This document shows, one piece after another, positions 23,205-34,199 of a stretch of DNA of 64,000 nt (positions within the stretch are counted from its first letter, which is position 1; each line of letters opens with the position of its first letter). The translations under genes were made by a program, and so were the position numbers. The notes below the pieces were generated by a model, which searched no databases, was not told the DNA's origin, and saw only the letters and a program-made list of their open reading frames with translations. This DNA comes from Gymnopus androsaceus JB14. Lineage: Eukaryota; Basidiomycota; Agaricomycetes; Agaricales; Omphalotaceae. The stretch spans positions 56,589-120,588 of the forward strand of contig ML769435.1 of assembly GCA_009733575.1 (NCBI GenBank), given 5' to 3'.

Positions 23205-23740
23205 CAGTCAATAACTTGCTTGATTCTCAATGGAATTGGTGAGTTTTTTGAAGCTCTAGGGAGCCCTATGTATAAATCCAAAGAATACATGATTTTTATG
23301 CATGTAATTGTTGAGGCTCTAACACCTCCAAAAGCAAAATAACTTGCAAATAAGGCTTGTAAAATTTATTCCTTGTAGTGTGCTCCTCTTATGAGTTTTA
23401 TCTAGTGCTTCCCTGGCCAAAATCAGATTTTGGGGCTGTGAGCAAGTGAGGAGAGGTAGTGGTAAACTATAAGGTCCACATGCTTAAGCTCACCTGCTTG
23501 TGGCCTCAGACTCAATTTGGGCCTGTGACCCACTAAGAAAATGTATAAGAGAGTAACATACAGCAAGGAATAACTTTTGGGCCAATCATTAGTTTGCAGT
23601 CATTTTACTTTTGAAGGTATCAGGGCCTTAAGGATTTAGGTGCAGACAATTACATCTTGTTGATCCATATATGGGGCTTCCTAGAACCTGAAAACAGCTT
23701 CAAAATTCACTGAACCTTGTCCAATTCCATTGAGAAAAAA
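23205..23740. repeat. Foldback repeat family B, copy 2
   Basis: Same layout as the copy at 22340: ACTTGCTTGATTCTCAATGG at the left, CCAATTCCATTGAGAA at the right, centre near 23470 (GTGAGCAAGTGAGG ... CTCACCTGCTTG). Further half copies lie at 25003-25700 and 25843-26550. No gene between 22871 and 23204; that stretch holds a TCCGGGCCGGTTCCAGACAT motif that recurs at 24060 and 26800. Confidence 0.6.
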
Positions 23741-23772
23741 AGAGAGAAATTACTCAAAATCATCACCCAATC

Positions 23773-25022
23773 CTAGTCCGGACTATCAATGTCCGCCTTG
23801 GTCTCTGCTGATCTGCGGCTTTCTCACCCCGTCTACCTTTCGTGCATCGCCTGGAATGTCCCACTTAGAGACTCCTGAACATATCTCTTTTCTGTGTGAA
23901 TACAGGCAAACTCTAAGTTCTAGCGGGGTACCTTATTCCTAAACAGAATTGCGGTGACAGATAAAAGCATCGTCATTGCGGCTCTTATGTTTGACAACCA
24001 CGGGACTACCTTGCTGAAGAAGTGCAGACAAAGCTGGGAGAGTGTAAAGTGGCTTTGGTTTCATGTCTGAAACCGGCCCGGATTAATCAAAAACTCAATT
24101 ATGGGGCACATGTACAGTGGTGCCAGAAATTAACCGAAGAGCATGTTTACCCATATAGCAAGCATCTAACAGTTTCAAAAAAGTTGTAGATATATATTTT
24201 CATGACCTGCGAGTTCATTTCTGAAGTCAGTTTATTGCCATATTTAGTAATTTCTGAGTTATAGGCAAATTTATAACGATTTTAAAAGGGTGCTCTGCAG
24301 GAACTGACTTTCAGCAAAAATGAGTATCACCACTGAAATCTACATGAAAAATAGCATAGGATGGCATTTTGTTTTATTCAAATTGATTCATGTAATGCTG
24401 CTCAATCTTGCTTCCAAAACTCTTATTTTGGGCTATTTTTGCTCAAAATGCAAAAAATAGCCAACTTGCGGGTGGAATTTCTCCACAACGCATGTATAGA
24501 TTTATATGAAACAAAATGCTATCCTATGCTATTTTTTATGTAGATTTCAGTGGTGATACTCATTTTTGCTGAAAATCAGTTCCTGCAGAGCACCCTTTTA
24601 AAACCATTATAAATTTGTCCATAACTCAGAAATTACTAAATATGGCAATAAACTGACTTCAGAAATGAACTCGCAGGTCATGAAAACATATATCTACAAC
24701 TTTTTTGAAACTGTTCAATGCTTGCTATATGGGTAAACATGCTGTTCGGTTAATTTCTGGCACCACTGTAGATACTTTGTAATGTTTACGGGCTTTCGTT
24801 TCGTGCCTGGAACCGGTTAACATCCTTATTTGGGTGTTAATAACAACCTAAATAGGATGATAACTTGTACTTACTCGGCTGATAATACTTATGACTCGTT
24901 AACATTACGGATATACGATGACACATATGCCGTTGTTGGTTGTTATAATATATCGGCGCTTGTTCCCGCCGTGCGCCAAATTGCTCCAAACGCGAAAACT
25001 CTATAACTCGCTCAATTCTCAA
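23773..25022. repeat. Left arm of a 594-bp inverted duplication (split by a MITE)
   Basis: Without the MITE at 24115-24768 and one TA, this arm is 594 bp, the same length as its inverted partner at 26518-27111, and it reads as its reverse complement with no difference noticed by eye apart from the MITE. It begins CTAGTCCGGACTATCAATG and ends CTCGCTCAATTCTCAA. No coding capacity. Confidence 0.85.
24115..24768. mobile_element. Tc1/mariner-type MITE, 654 bp, with empty site in the partner arm
   Basis: Long inverted repeats (~240 bp) starting CAGTGGTGCCAGAAATTAAC, flanked by TA at 24113-24114 and 24769-24770. The inverted partner arm keeps the unfilled site with a single TA at 26770-26771 (GTATCTACATG), so the insertion and its TA duplication are directly shown. 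No transposase. Confidence 0.94.
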
Positions 25023-25688
25023 TGGAATTGGACAAAAAAACATATCATTTTTACCCATATAAATATTGAGGCTCTGAGTTGAGCTAGGGTTTTAAGGTCC
25101 AATTCAATGAACTGAAAATAAGCTGTGAATTGCATTGGATTGCACTGGAAAATGCACTGCTGAAGGCTGCACTGATGCACAGTTTAAATTAGTGCCAGTT
25201 CATGGTGCACTCAATTTTTGAAAATTCCTTAAACTGCCTTGCATCAGTTTAAATCTGTGCAAATTAATATTAATACAAACAGAGCCTTGAGCACTCTTAT
25301 CATGCTAAAGTTACATTACCAATAGTATATACATGATGAACAAGACATTTACCAGCTGGGTTGGCATTATTATGCTGAGGTACTCTATCTTCAGATATAA
25401 GAGTGACCAGTTCAAGCCAGTTTAAATTGTGAATTACATTGAACTGCACTGAAAATGCACTGCTGAAGATTGCACTGATGGACCATGTAAACCAGTGCCA
25501 GTTTACAGTTCATCCAGATTTCAAAAAAGCTTGCACTGGTGCAATTCATGATTCCTTGAAATTTTAGCAAATAAACTGAATTGAATTGGACCTTAATACC
25601 CCAAGTTGAGCCTCTGACACCTCCCAAAGCAAAATAACTTGCAACCCAACTATCAGAGAATTTATTCCTTGCAGTATGTCACTCTTAT
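25023..25688. repeat. Direct repeat beside the assembly gap, left copy
   Basis: Near-identical to 25843-26514 in the same orientation (GGAATTGGACAAAAAAACA to CTTATAGCTTA), with a few single-base differences. The copies sit on the two sides of a run of 25 N (25818-25842). Sequence 25689-25817 is present only on the left side. See findings on a possible assembly artefact. Confidence 0.85.
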
Positions 25689-25817
25689 AGCTTATATCTA
25701 GTGAACTTAGGCCAAAAATTGAGTCTGAGGGTGTGAACAAGTGAGCTCAAGGACATTTGACTGTGCACTCCATCTGTAAACACAAAAGCCCAAAAGTTTG
25801 CTCCAAACTTGCCCAAG

Positions 25818-25842
25818 NNNNNNNNNNNNNNNNNNNNNNNNN
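25818..25842. other. Assembly gap (25 N)
   Basis: Run of unknown bases joining two contigs in the middle of repeats; true distance unknown. Confidence 0.99.
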
Positions 25843-26517
25843 CGGAATTGGACAAAAAAACAATATCATTTTTACCCATATAAATATTGAGGCTCTGAGT
25901 TGAGCTAGGGTTTTAAGGTCCAATTCAATGAACTGAAAAATAAGCTGTGAATTGCATTGGATTGCACTGGAAAATGCACTGCTGAGAGCTGCACTGATGC
26001 ACAGTTTAAATTAGTGCCAGTTCATGGTGCACTCAATTTTTGAAAATTCCTTAAACTGCCTTGCATCAGTTTAAATCTGTGCAAATTAATATTAATACAA
26101 ACAGAGCCTTGAGCACTCTTATCATGCTAAAGTTACATTACCAATAGTATATACATGATGAACAAGACATTTACCAGCTGGGTTGGCATTATTATGCTGA
26201 GGTACTCTATCTTCAGATATAGAGGTGACCAGTTCAAGCCAGTTTAAATTGTGAATTACATTGAACTGCACTGAAAATGCACTGCTGAAGATTGCACTGA
26301 TGGACCATGTAAACCAGTGCCAGTTTACAGTTCATCCAGATTTCAAAAAAGCTTGCACTGGTGCAATTCATGATTCCTTGAAATTTTAGCAAATAAACTG
26401 GAATTGAATTGGACCTTAATACCCCAGTTGAGCCTCTGACACCTCCCAAAGCAAAATAACTTGCAACCCAACTATCAGAGAATTTATTCCTTGCAGTATG
26501 TCACTCTTATAGCTTAC

Positions 26518-27111
26518 TTGAGAATTGAGCGAGTTATAGAGTTTTCGCGTTTGGAGCAATTTGGCGCACGGCGGGAACAAGCGCCGATATATTATAACAA
26601 CCAACAACGGCATATGTGTCATCGTATATCCGTAATGTTAACGAGTCATAAGTATTATCAGCCGAGTAAGTACAAGTTATCATCCTATTTAGGTTGTTAT
26701 TAACACCCAAATAAGGATGTTAACCGGTTCCAGGCACGAAACGAAAGCCCGTAAACATTACAAAGTATCTACATGTGCCCCATAATTGAGTTTTTGATTA
26801 ATCCGGGCCGGTTTCAGACATGAAACCAAAGCCACTTTACACTCTCCCAGCTTTGTCTGCACTTCTTCAGCAAGGTAGTCCCGTGGTTGTCAAACATAAG
26901 AGCCGCAATGACGATGCTTTTATCTGTCACCGCAATTCTGTTTAGGAATAAGGTACCCCGCTAGAACTTAGAGTTTGCCTGTATTCACACAGAAAAGAGA
27001 TATGTTCAGGAGTCTCTAAGTGGGACATTCCAGGCGATGCACGAAAGGTAGACGGGGTGAGAAAGCCGCAGATCAGCAGAGACCAAGGCGGACATTGATA
27101 GTCCGGACTAG
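26518..27111. repeat. Right arm of the 594-bp inverted duplication
   Basis: Reverse complement of 23773-25022 without the MITE. Directly preceded by the right copy of the direct repeat (25843-26514). Confidence 0.85.
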
Positions 27112-28300
27112 ATGGTGATGTAATTAATGGGTGTACTTAGTATCGATGGTCGGATAAGGTATGTGACATGGAAGTGGACATATCCTTTTTTACATTGCTC
27201 TTCGCAATAGTCTTCTTGTTGGCGTAGGTGTTACTGTAGACCATCCCAGAACGTGAGACGATGACAGTATCATCAGCATGTTCGAAATGAGAGATGGGGG
27301 TACATCAGCGAATGGGGGGGGGGGGGAATTGCGAGCATCCAAGCTCGCAAGTAGAATTTGGATAACGCTTGCAGCTCATTTGAAATAAATACCACTAGTA
27401 ATTGATAAATATCAGTATTGAATTATTTATGACATTCACTGAATGTGAGCAAGCAGTGTTTATGGAGGAATAAGTGTTGCATGCAGAAAAACTCACTGGC
27501 GCATTTGAGAAATCCGACACTTGCTAAAAAAGCAGGTTGACTTGCGAGGTTACGGACTTTCGGGATTTTGGGGGTTGTGCAAGCTTGTACAACCAGCCGC
27601 AGGTGCCGGAAAGTTTTTCCCCCCTTTTCCTGATGTAGTACCACAGAGATAAAGGTCACAGGGATCGTACGCGAGATCGAGAGAGGAAAAGAAGAGGTAG
27701 GCTCCAGAGTGTAGGAGATGCCGGATCCCTCATCAGAACACCCGCCCCCAAAATGAAAGTTCACCGTGATAAACAGTCATGTCACACCACCAATAATCTG
27801 GAGCATAATGTGAAGTAAAATATTTCAATATCTATGCGAACACGGGTGCAGCCCTGAAACAGCGGCTACACCCTGTAAGAAAACTGGATTTGCGAGCAAC
27901 GGAATGGGTACATCAAGTAAACTACAAGTAGAATATCGCAAAGATAAATCAAGTAATTATCGCAATGATGAAGAGGGAACAGGGGGGCGGGTACACAAAA
28001 ATACGAAAACCACTCTGAGAGCTCGAGAGATCAGAAAAGGTACTGATTCCCGAGCCTCTCTACATAATAAGTACAATGTGAAACAAGAGAAGCTGAGATC
28101 AATTGCAAGGTTTACAAGTCATTCGATGGCTGCGAAGAGATCTGTCCCCGCTTTAATTGGGAGTGCCCTCCCTTAAGTAGAAGTAGAGAGAAACGAAGAG
28201 GAGAGGAATATTTCTTGTGAATTCTTTGTCTTCTTTTGAGTGATATTACGACCTTCAGTGACCTGAATATGTACTGTCCCAGGAAGTGTGAGATAATTAT
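27112..28300. other. Intergenic, nothing recognised
   Basis: A 13-bp G run at 27316-27328. Open frames at 27423-27764 (minus) and 27904-28176 (plus) carry no motif I know. The right part is the 3' flank of the peptidase gene. Confidence 0.4.
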
Positions 28301-29351
28301 CTAATATCTCAAAAATGCCTTCATCTCCTTCATGTACCGCTCCCTTTCTTCAAAATGAGGCATATGACTCTACGATTCATAGCCCAGCAAACTTATCAGC
28401 ATTAATTTCCATTCCCTAGATTCCATTGAACTTACCGATTTCTCGAATCTAATCCATTTCACTCGAGGGATTTCCTTGAAGAATGGCGCGATTACTTCAT
28501 CCTGAGCTTCATCATACTGCCCATTAGTGATTAAGGTTGGTACATTGATTTTATGGGCATCCTCAATAATCGTCCAATTCGCAAGAAGACCAGTGACATG
28601 AAACTCAGAAGGTCCATTCCTCGTTCAATAGGTTGCCGCTTGTCAATGAAGAGTTGAATCAAGGTTAATAAACTCACATGGTCAAGTATACCGTTGGATC
28701 ACTTGCAATTTGAGCCAAAGCTTGCGTAACCAGTTCAGGCATCGGCTTCAGCCTGCATAGGAATCGTTCATAGAAGACACCCATGGCACCCTGATATTCC
28801 TCCGACTCGGTGGTTCCATTCTTCTCGTGTTTGTCGATTATATCCTGAGTTTCCTGCGGCAGTTGTTTTTTGAGACGGTCCTGGGCTTCCATCCACAGCT
28901 TCATATCCGCAGGACTGCTCATGATTATGAGTCGCTTCAACCCCTTTGGTTGGAGTACCGCATGTCGAGCTGCGAGCATCCCACCCCAGGAGTGCCCTGC
29001 TAAATTATAACCACCTTGTAAGCCAAGATTATGGATGACATTGTTGAGGTCATCAAGGAAAAGCTGCTCCGTCCAAAAAGAAGTGTCGCCCATCTTCTCC
29101 GGGTAGTGGGTCGATTTCCCCGCGCCAATTTGATCATAGAGCACCAATGGTACCCCAATGTCAGCGAAAGGAAGCAGGTACTCGTGGTTGACGCCTGGCC
29201 CGCCATGAAGAACAATCAGAGGTATAACACCTGAGGTAAGCGTTCCGATGATTTTGTAATATGTCTGACAAGGCTTTTCCGGAAGGGATGGGACATTGAA
29301 GGTGATGAACCCGTCTCCTGAGATGATACCAGAAGCAAGTGAGGATGCCAT
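28301..29351 (-). CDS. Proline iminopeptidase-like alpha/beta hydrolase (peptidase S33)
   Basis: Cytosolic serine aminopeptidase-type enzyme that in this family removes N-terminal proline or related residues; some fungal members act on other amides. Three exons: 28678-29351, 28436-28619 and 28301-28369, giving 308 residues with all frames closing; introns 58 and 66 nt with GTGAGT/GTAAGT donors. Visible: oxyanion motif HGGPG (about residue 49), YDQIGAGKS, nucleophile elbow GHSWGG (Ser near residue 121), acid in NGQYDEAQD (exon 2), and catalytic His in SHMPHFEE (start of exon 3). The length matches the family. The first exon alone would lack Asp and His, so the splicing is needed for function. 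No signal peptide. Neighbours are unrelated; nothing suggests a cluster. Confidence 0.93.
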
Positions 29352-30819
29352 GGGATTGTGAATCAGCTCCCCGTGAGGCTGTATTTAAAGACCCGCAGAA
29401 CACTTGGGAACAAGTTACTCAATTTACAAAGGGGATCAAAACCGGATTGGATGCTGCGCGCGCCGAGCTGGCGGCGCACAAGTGTCAATTGAAATGCGCC
29501 CCCACCTTATGGACGTGTATCACAAGGATTGACTGTTGTGACTGCTGGATGTTCTCGGGGAATCCAGTCACTGCCTGGAAATATGGATTTCTTTCGCGCG
29601 AACCACTCAATGTAAGCCAAAGAAAAAGAACAAGAAGAAAAAAACAAGCAGAGGCACCTGCACTACTGGATTGAATCAGTGACGTTCCAGATGTCCGATA
29701 GCGTCAACCTGAAGTCCTGTCTTCCCTTTTCCATTCATTTTGTGCATCATTGAACATATCTTTTTTATTTCATTGTGGGCTCCTGGATCTCTTTTCCTTA
29801 CATGATTGAATTGAACAAGTTAGCGAAACAAGTTATTTTGCTCACACTTGATAATGATGCTATGGTATAGCTCATAGTAAATCTAGGTGAGATAAAGTAT
29901 TGAGCTTGTTTAGCTACCTTGCGCAACTTGTTTGGGTTTCTTTCTTTGCTTCGTTCTCTTGACTTCATTCTCCTTTGATTACTGTAGCACTTCCAGTGCA
30001 AGTTTGAGTTCATCGAGTTTGTCGGTACATACATATATTACCTCATTACCCTGCTCCATGAAATGTGCACTTGTTAGGCATCTATCTGGACGGGGCAGTA
30101 CTGTTATGAGTATTCTTGTTGGATTATCTACTCCGTACACACTGCCTTGGGCTCCTTTTTTGGTTTAGACTCTTTACTCGTGTGATCCAGTGGCTGTATT
30201 GCTGTTTCTCATCTTCTCTCGAGATTCTTGTCATCGGAGATCCCTCTAGAGGATGAATCTATGATCTTCCAGCTCCACTGATTCCACTCCATAATAATCA
30301 TATAATCATGGAACATCTAAAGAAGCAAAGGGAGCATCAAGGAGCATATATAAGTGAGAAGAAAGATCCAGGAAAAGCAGGCATGTAATTTATGAGTATA
30401 AATCTGAAATCACCACTTACTTCGTGCGTATTCCGAGACATAAACATTCATTTCTAGATTTTACAATGCTACTCACTGCTTCAAGACCTTTAGTACGATA
30501 CCAAGTTAAAAATTTGTTCAACGTATAGCCTTGCTCGCCATCCATAAACGACTATAGTCACTCCGCATCAATATATGAAACATGCTAAGGCGGGAGTGAG
30601 GGGGGATTAGGGAGCAGTGACAGCACAGATGGAATCATTGCAAGATGGTGGCGGTCAAGCGGTCTTATCACGGGGCCATTCAGGTGTTCAGGAATACATC
30701 AGTATGGGTATGACGCTTTTGCACTCCAATGTTGCTCCGCAATTCCACTTACTATCAGCTGAAACATATCTGAAAACACTTAAGAAGGCTGGCATCTTAT
30801 TCATCTTCGATGCTTTACC
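29352..30819. other. Intergenic between divergent genes
   Basis: Upstream regions of the hydrolase (minus) and the DUF6534 gene (plus). Open frames at 29339-29674 and 30617-30832 have no motif. No repeat or RNA gene supported. Confidence 0.4.
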
Positions 30820-32871
30820 ATGTCTACCGTGACGAATGACAGCATTGCAACAACACTTGGTGCCATGGTCATTGGTATCCCTCTAGGTATCATGTAATAG
30901 GCCAAATCTTAATCCTACCATTTCGACCTTTGAACTGACAACTTCTTCAAGGTTCACTGGTGCCCTCATTGTACAATGTATTGTATATTTTAGGGCAATG
31001 AGGCCAAGAGATACCCAAAGGATGTGGTTCATCGTAGGTCTTTGCTAATACTATAAATCAAGGAATGATTCATAAGCTATATTCAGATTTACACCTTTCT
31101 GTATGTCTTGCGATGCTATTTTGTATTTCTCCAACCTTGATATCACGGACCACAGTGTCCTGGATCTTTTACACACTTGCCTTTTGTGGGGAACTGCCTG
31201 GGAGTGCTTCATTACATGGCATGGGTCGCGGCCAGATGCGATACCGACGTGAGTATTGAGTCTGGTTATCCATATCCACCCGAATTGATTTTTAACATCA
31301 GGGCATTGTCTGTATGTTCATCTCTCCAACGTTTCTGAGCAATTAAAATGAATAAAATTTCCTAGCTTTCAGTTTTGGTTACGGCAAGTTCTGCACCAAT
31401 TTCTCAAGCTCTTGTATTTATTATTTTCTATGGTCAGGGAATATCGACGTTCATTGCACACAGGTTGGCATCCGCCTCTCTAAATTTCTATGCATGCCTT
31501 GACTTATCCCGCTCTTGTTTGCAGTGTATATTCTTGGAAAATTTTCCGTTGTGAGCAATCTACATATCTCTGCTGATCACTGATTCAAGTATCTCCTCCT
31601 AACAGTCAGCAAGCACAACTATTGGTTAACCGGACCGATTGTTCGTATTCTTTTTGATTCGTCATAGTATTTGAGCTAACATCAATCAGATATTCCTCGC
31701 TACCCTTCGTCTACGTAAGTGTTAAAATCTGCCTGAGTTTAGAAGCTTTCCTCCGTGATGATACTTACAGGATGTTTGGGGTGTTGCTTTATTTTTATTA
31801 GTTGCATCGGCAGGTCAGGTCTGATCTTCAATATGGAGCAACGATACTTACTCATTCGTTTAACTACAATGTAGCCTCAACCTCGGAAATGCTTGTATTG
31901 AAAAGCTTTGAAGAATTCAGGTCAAAAATTGGAGTGGGTATTCCTCGGTGGCGGCTGTAACTGAAATTTTAACATATTATTTAGTGGGTTTTTGGCGTCG
32001 GATTAGCACTTTCTTCGGTTGTTGACGTTCTAATTGCTGGAGTCATGATGGTGTGTGCATTCAAGAGGCATCTAATACATTGTTAACTGCTGAATTTTCC
32101 AGTTGACTTTGAAGCAAAGTCGACAGCAGTCTCTTAGGTGAGTCTCTGGCTGAATGGTTGAGCAGGATCTGACCTATACGTGGAGTCTGGATGGTGTCAT
32201 AGATTCTCTGATCATTTATACCTTTGAATCGGGTTCCGTTACTGCGTAAGTAACTCATTTAATATTTATTTGTCATCTGAGTCTACAAATAATCGGCTGT
32301 ATAGAATCACCACAATTGTTGCAATGATCACCGTGAGTTAAGACTCCACGGCCCTATGATATGTGAAGCTCTTTGAAAATGCTAATTTGATTTTGTCTAG
32401 TGGTTCAGTATGAATAACTTGATTTTCCTAGCTCTCCACTTTGTCATTGCGAAATGTAAGCAATTTTATTTGAAGTTTTATTTTATCTGTTTATTTTAAG
32501 AATAAACCATGAATTATTGTAGTATACGCCAATTGTGCAGTGGCCATGTATGTATTTTATTTCACCTAAATCGCAACGGAAAGCCGAAAACTGATATTCC
32601 GCGTAGGCTCAATTACCGTCAATTCCTGAGTCAGTCCACTGGAAATGCAATGGACTTGGATGTCATCAGGCTAGGAGAAGATCCATCTAGCCATCGGCAG
32701 GGACGCCGGTTAATTTTTTTATCCAGTGCAAGGAGTCAATTGCAATCCGCCCATAATATTGCACCAATGGAAGTAAATGTCACCAAAACAATGCAAATGC
32801 ACACCGATAGCAGCTTGATGGATGAACCCAAGCTTTCCCATGAAGATAACAGTCCGAAGCAGAGAGTGTGA
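30820..32871 (+). CDS. DUF6534-type integral membrane protein (paralogue of 57520-59535)
   Basis: Seven-helix membrane protein of a common Agaricomycete family of unknown function. Exon 1 (30820-30886) reads SIATTLGAMVIGIPLG. Exon 2 (from about 30952 to 31033) reads GALIVQCIVYFRAMRPRDTQ. Exon 31155-31248 gives VLDLLHTCLLWGTAWECFI and GSRPDAIPT, the family's LDxLHTCLLW signature. Later exons carry LVTASSAPISQALVFIIFYG, VYILGKFSV and SMNNLIFLALHFVIAK, then a short exon YANCAVA and the last exon MLNYRQFL, GNAMDLDVIRL, ending at 32871. Joined across a 57-nt intron, AVAMLN matches the family's C-terminal AMLN motif. Exon order, motifs and tail match the paralogue. The exon 1-2 join leaves a frame I could not close with a standard donor in either paralogue; a small undetected exon or another donor must be involved. 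Confidence 0.7.
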
Positions 32872-34072
32872 TGATTGACAGTTTGAAACATTGTTTTGCC
32901 AATGGACTGTACTATACTGAATACTTATGTTGTACAGTGTATTTGTTTATCTGTGAAGTATTGTTTGAAGATTGTTGTGTTGAGGATGAGGAGCCAAAGC
33001 TACCAATGGTTATAACATTAATCCAGCATTTAAATTTCTCCATTTGGTTCGCATTCCCACTTTTTCCAACACACCATCCAATTACTAAGGGTATTGTATG
33101 AATCAGAACGGTTCATTGGTCATGAGTCAGACCACAAAATCAATGAATGTTGCAGGTGACAAATCTGAAACTATCATCAGCAGAACCCACAACACTCACT
33201 GTAGAGCCCATAGCAAGGTACCCCTACTAATGTATAGAACTGTGGGATGCTATGGGTTGCTGTGGATTTTGCGGGAATGCCGCCCATCAGGATTCTATTC
33301 AATAAAAATATATCACTCCTTTGTATTATTTTGTTGGCTTTGTATGCAGTTAAAACCAGACCAAAATAATCTTAAAATTATTGTTCATGTCCATAGTACT
33401 AGTAAGTAAAGTATAGTAAGTAGTGTAGCAACACTAGTAGAATCATCTAGCTGGGCAGTGCAAAAAAGAGTATCAGCAAAGGCATGATGGCATCCCAAGG
33501 TGCTGCAAAGAATTAAGCACCCAACCGGGGGTTGGTTAGTTAGTCCAGCCATCAGGCCAGAAAAAAAAAGTTCGACACCTCTCTAAATTTGGGACCTCCC
33601 TAGTCCATTGCACTTACCACCAGTTGTCTGATTAAGCTCCTCCCTCTTGATTCCTCTATTTCTGGTAATTTTTACAGGTGACAGTCACCTTTTTGTCACA
33701 CCAATCACATAGTGTTAGATAGTCCTAAGTTCCAATGCTTCAGTGAGAATGTTTTCTAAGAGGTGTCTATTCAAGATTCATAGTATATACAGTCTATACA
33801 AAGCTTGGGATAGTCTGACTGGTAGCTCTGAGGCAGAAAAAATCATATCTAATCTTGATTTACTATATATGGTGCATGGGAACGCTTACATAGTTAGTTA
33901 GTCTGACAAAAAGTCTAGTTCCAAAAAGTTGCAGCCCCTTGTGGCATCCAGAGTAGTGGCGAATCCTACTACAAGTAATAATACCTTTGGAGGTGAAATA
34001 TACTACTCTTCTACTTACTTAGTTGTTACATGTGCATTTTTACATGCAATGTGTAGATCTTAAAGCTGAATA
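32872..34072. other. Intergenic with an orphan transposon end
   Basis: From 33496, CAAGGTGCTGCAAAGAATTA followed by AGCACCCAACCGGGGG, TTGGTTAGTTAGTCCAGCC and an A run closely matches the right end of the 47543-53473 element (reverse-complemented). No partner end was found nearby. The rest shows no gene. Confidence 0.55.
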
Positions 34073-34199
34073 CTGTATCGATACAACCGTAAGTTCCCAT
34101 AACCGTAATACTGGGCTCGGGAACTTAGCTATTTTGAAGATTGTAACGCATAATATTCTTACGAGAACTACATATTCAGCGTAATGTATCGGCGCTTAA

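Noticed and set aside
24837..26703. Identical peptides on opposite strands near 24.9 and 26.6 kb
   Set aside because: They come from the inverted duplication, not from two genes; no motif and no conservation beyond the DNA identity.
30617..30832. Separate small gene ahead of the DUF6534 gene
   Set aside because: The frame overlaps the DUF6534 start in a different frame and has no motif; more likely 5' flank.
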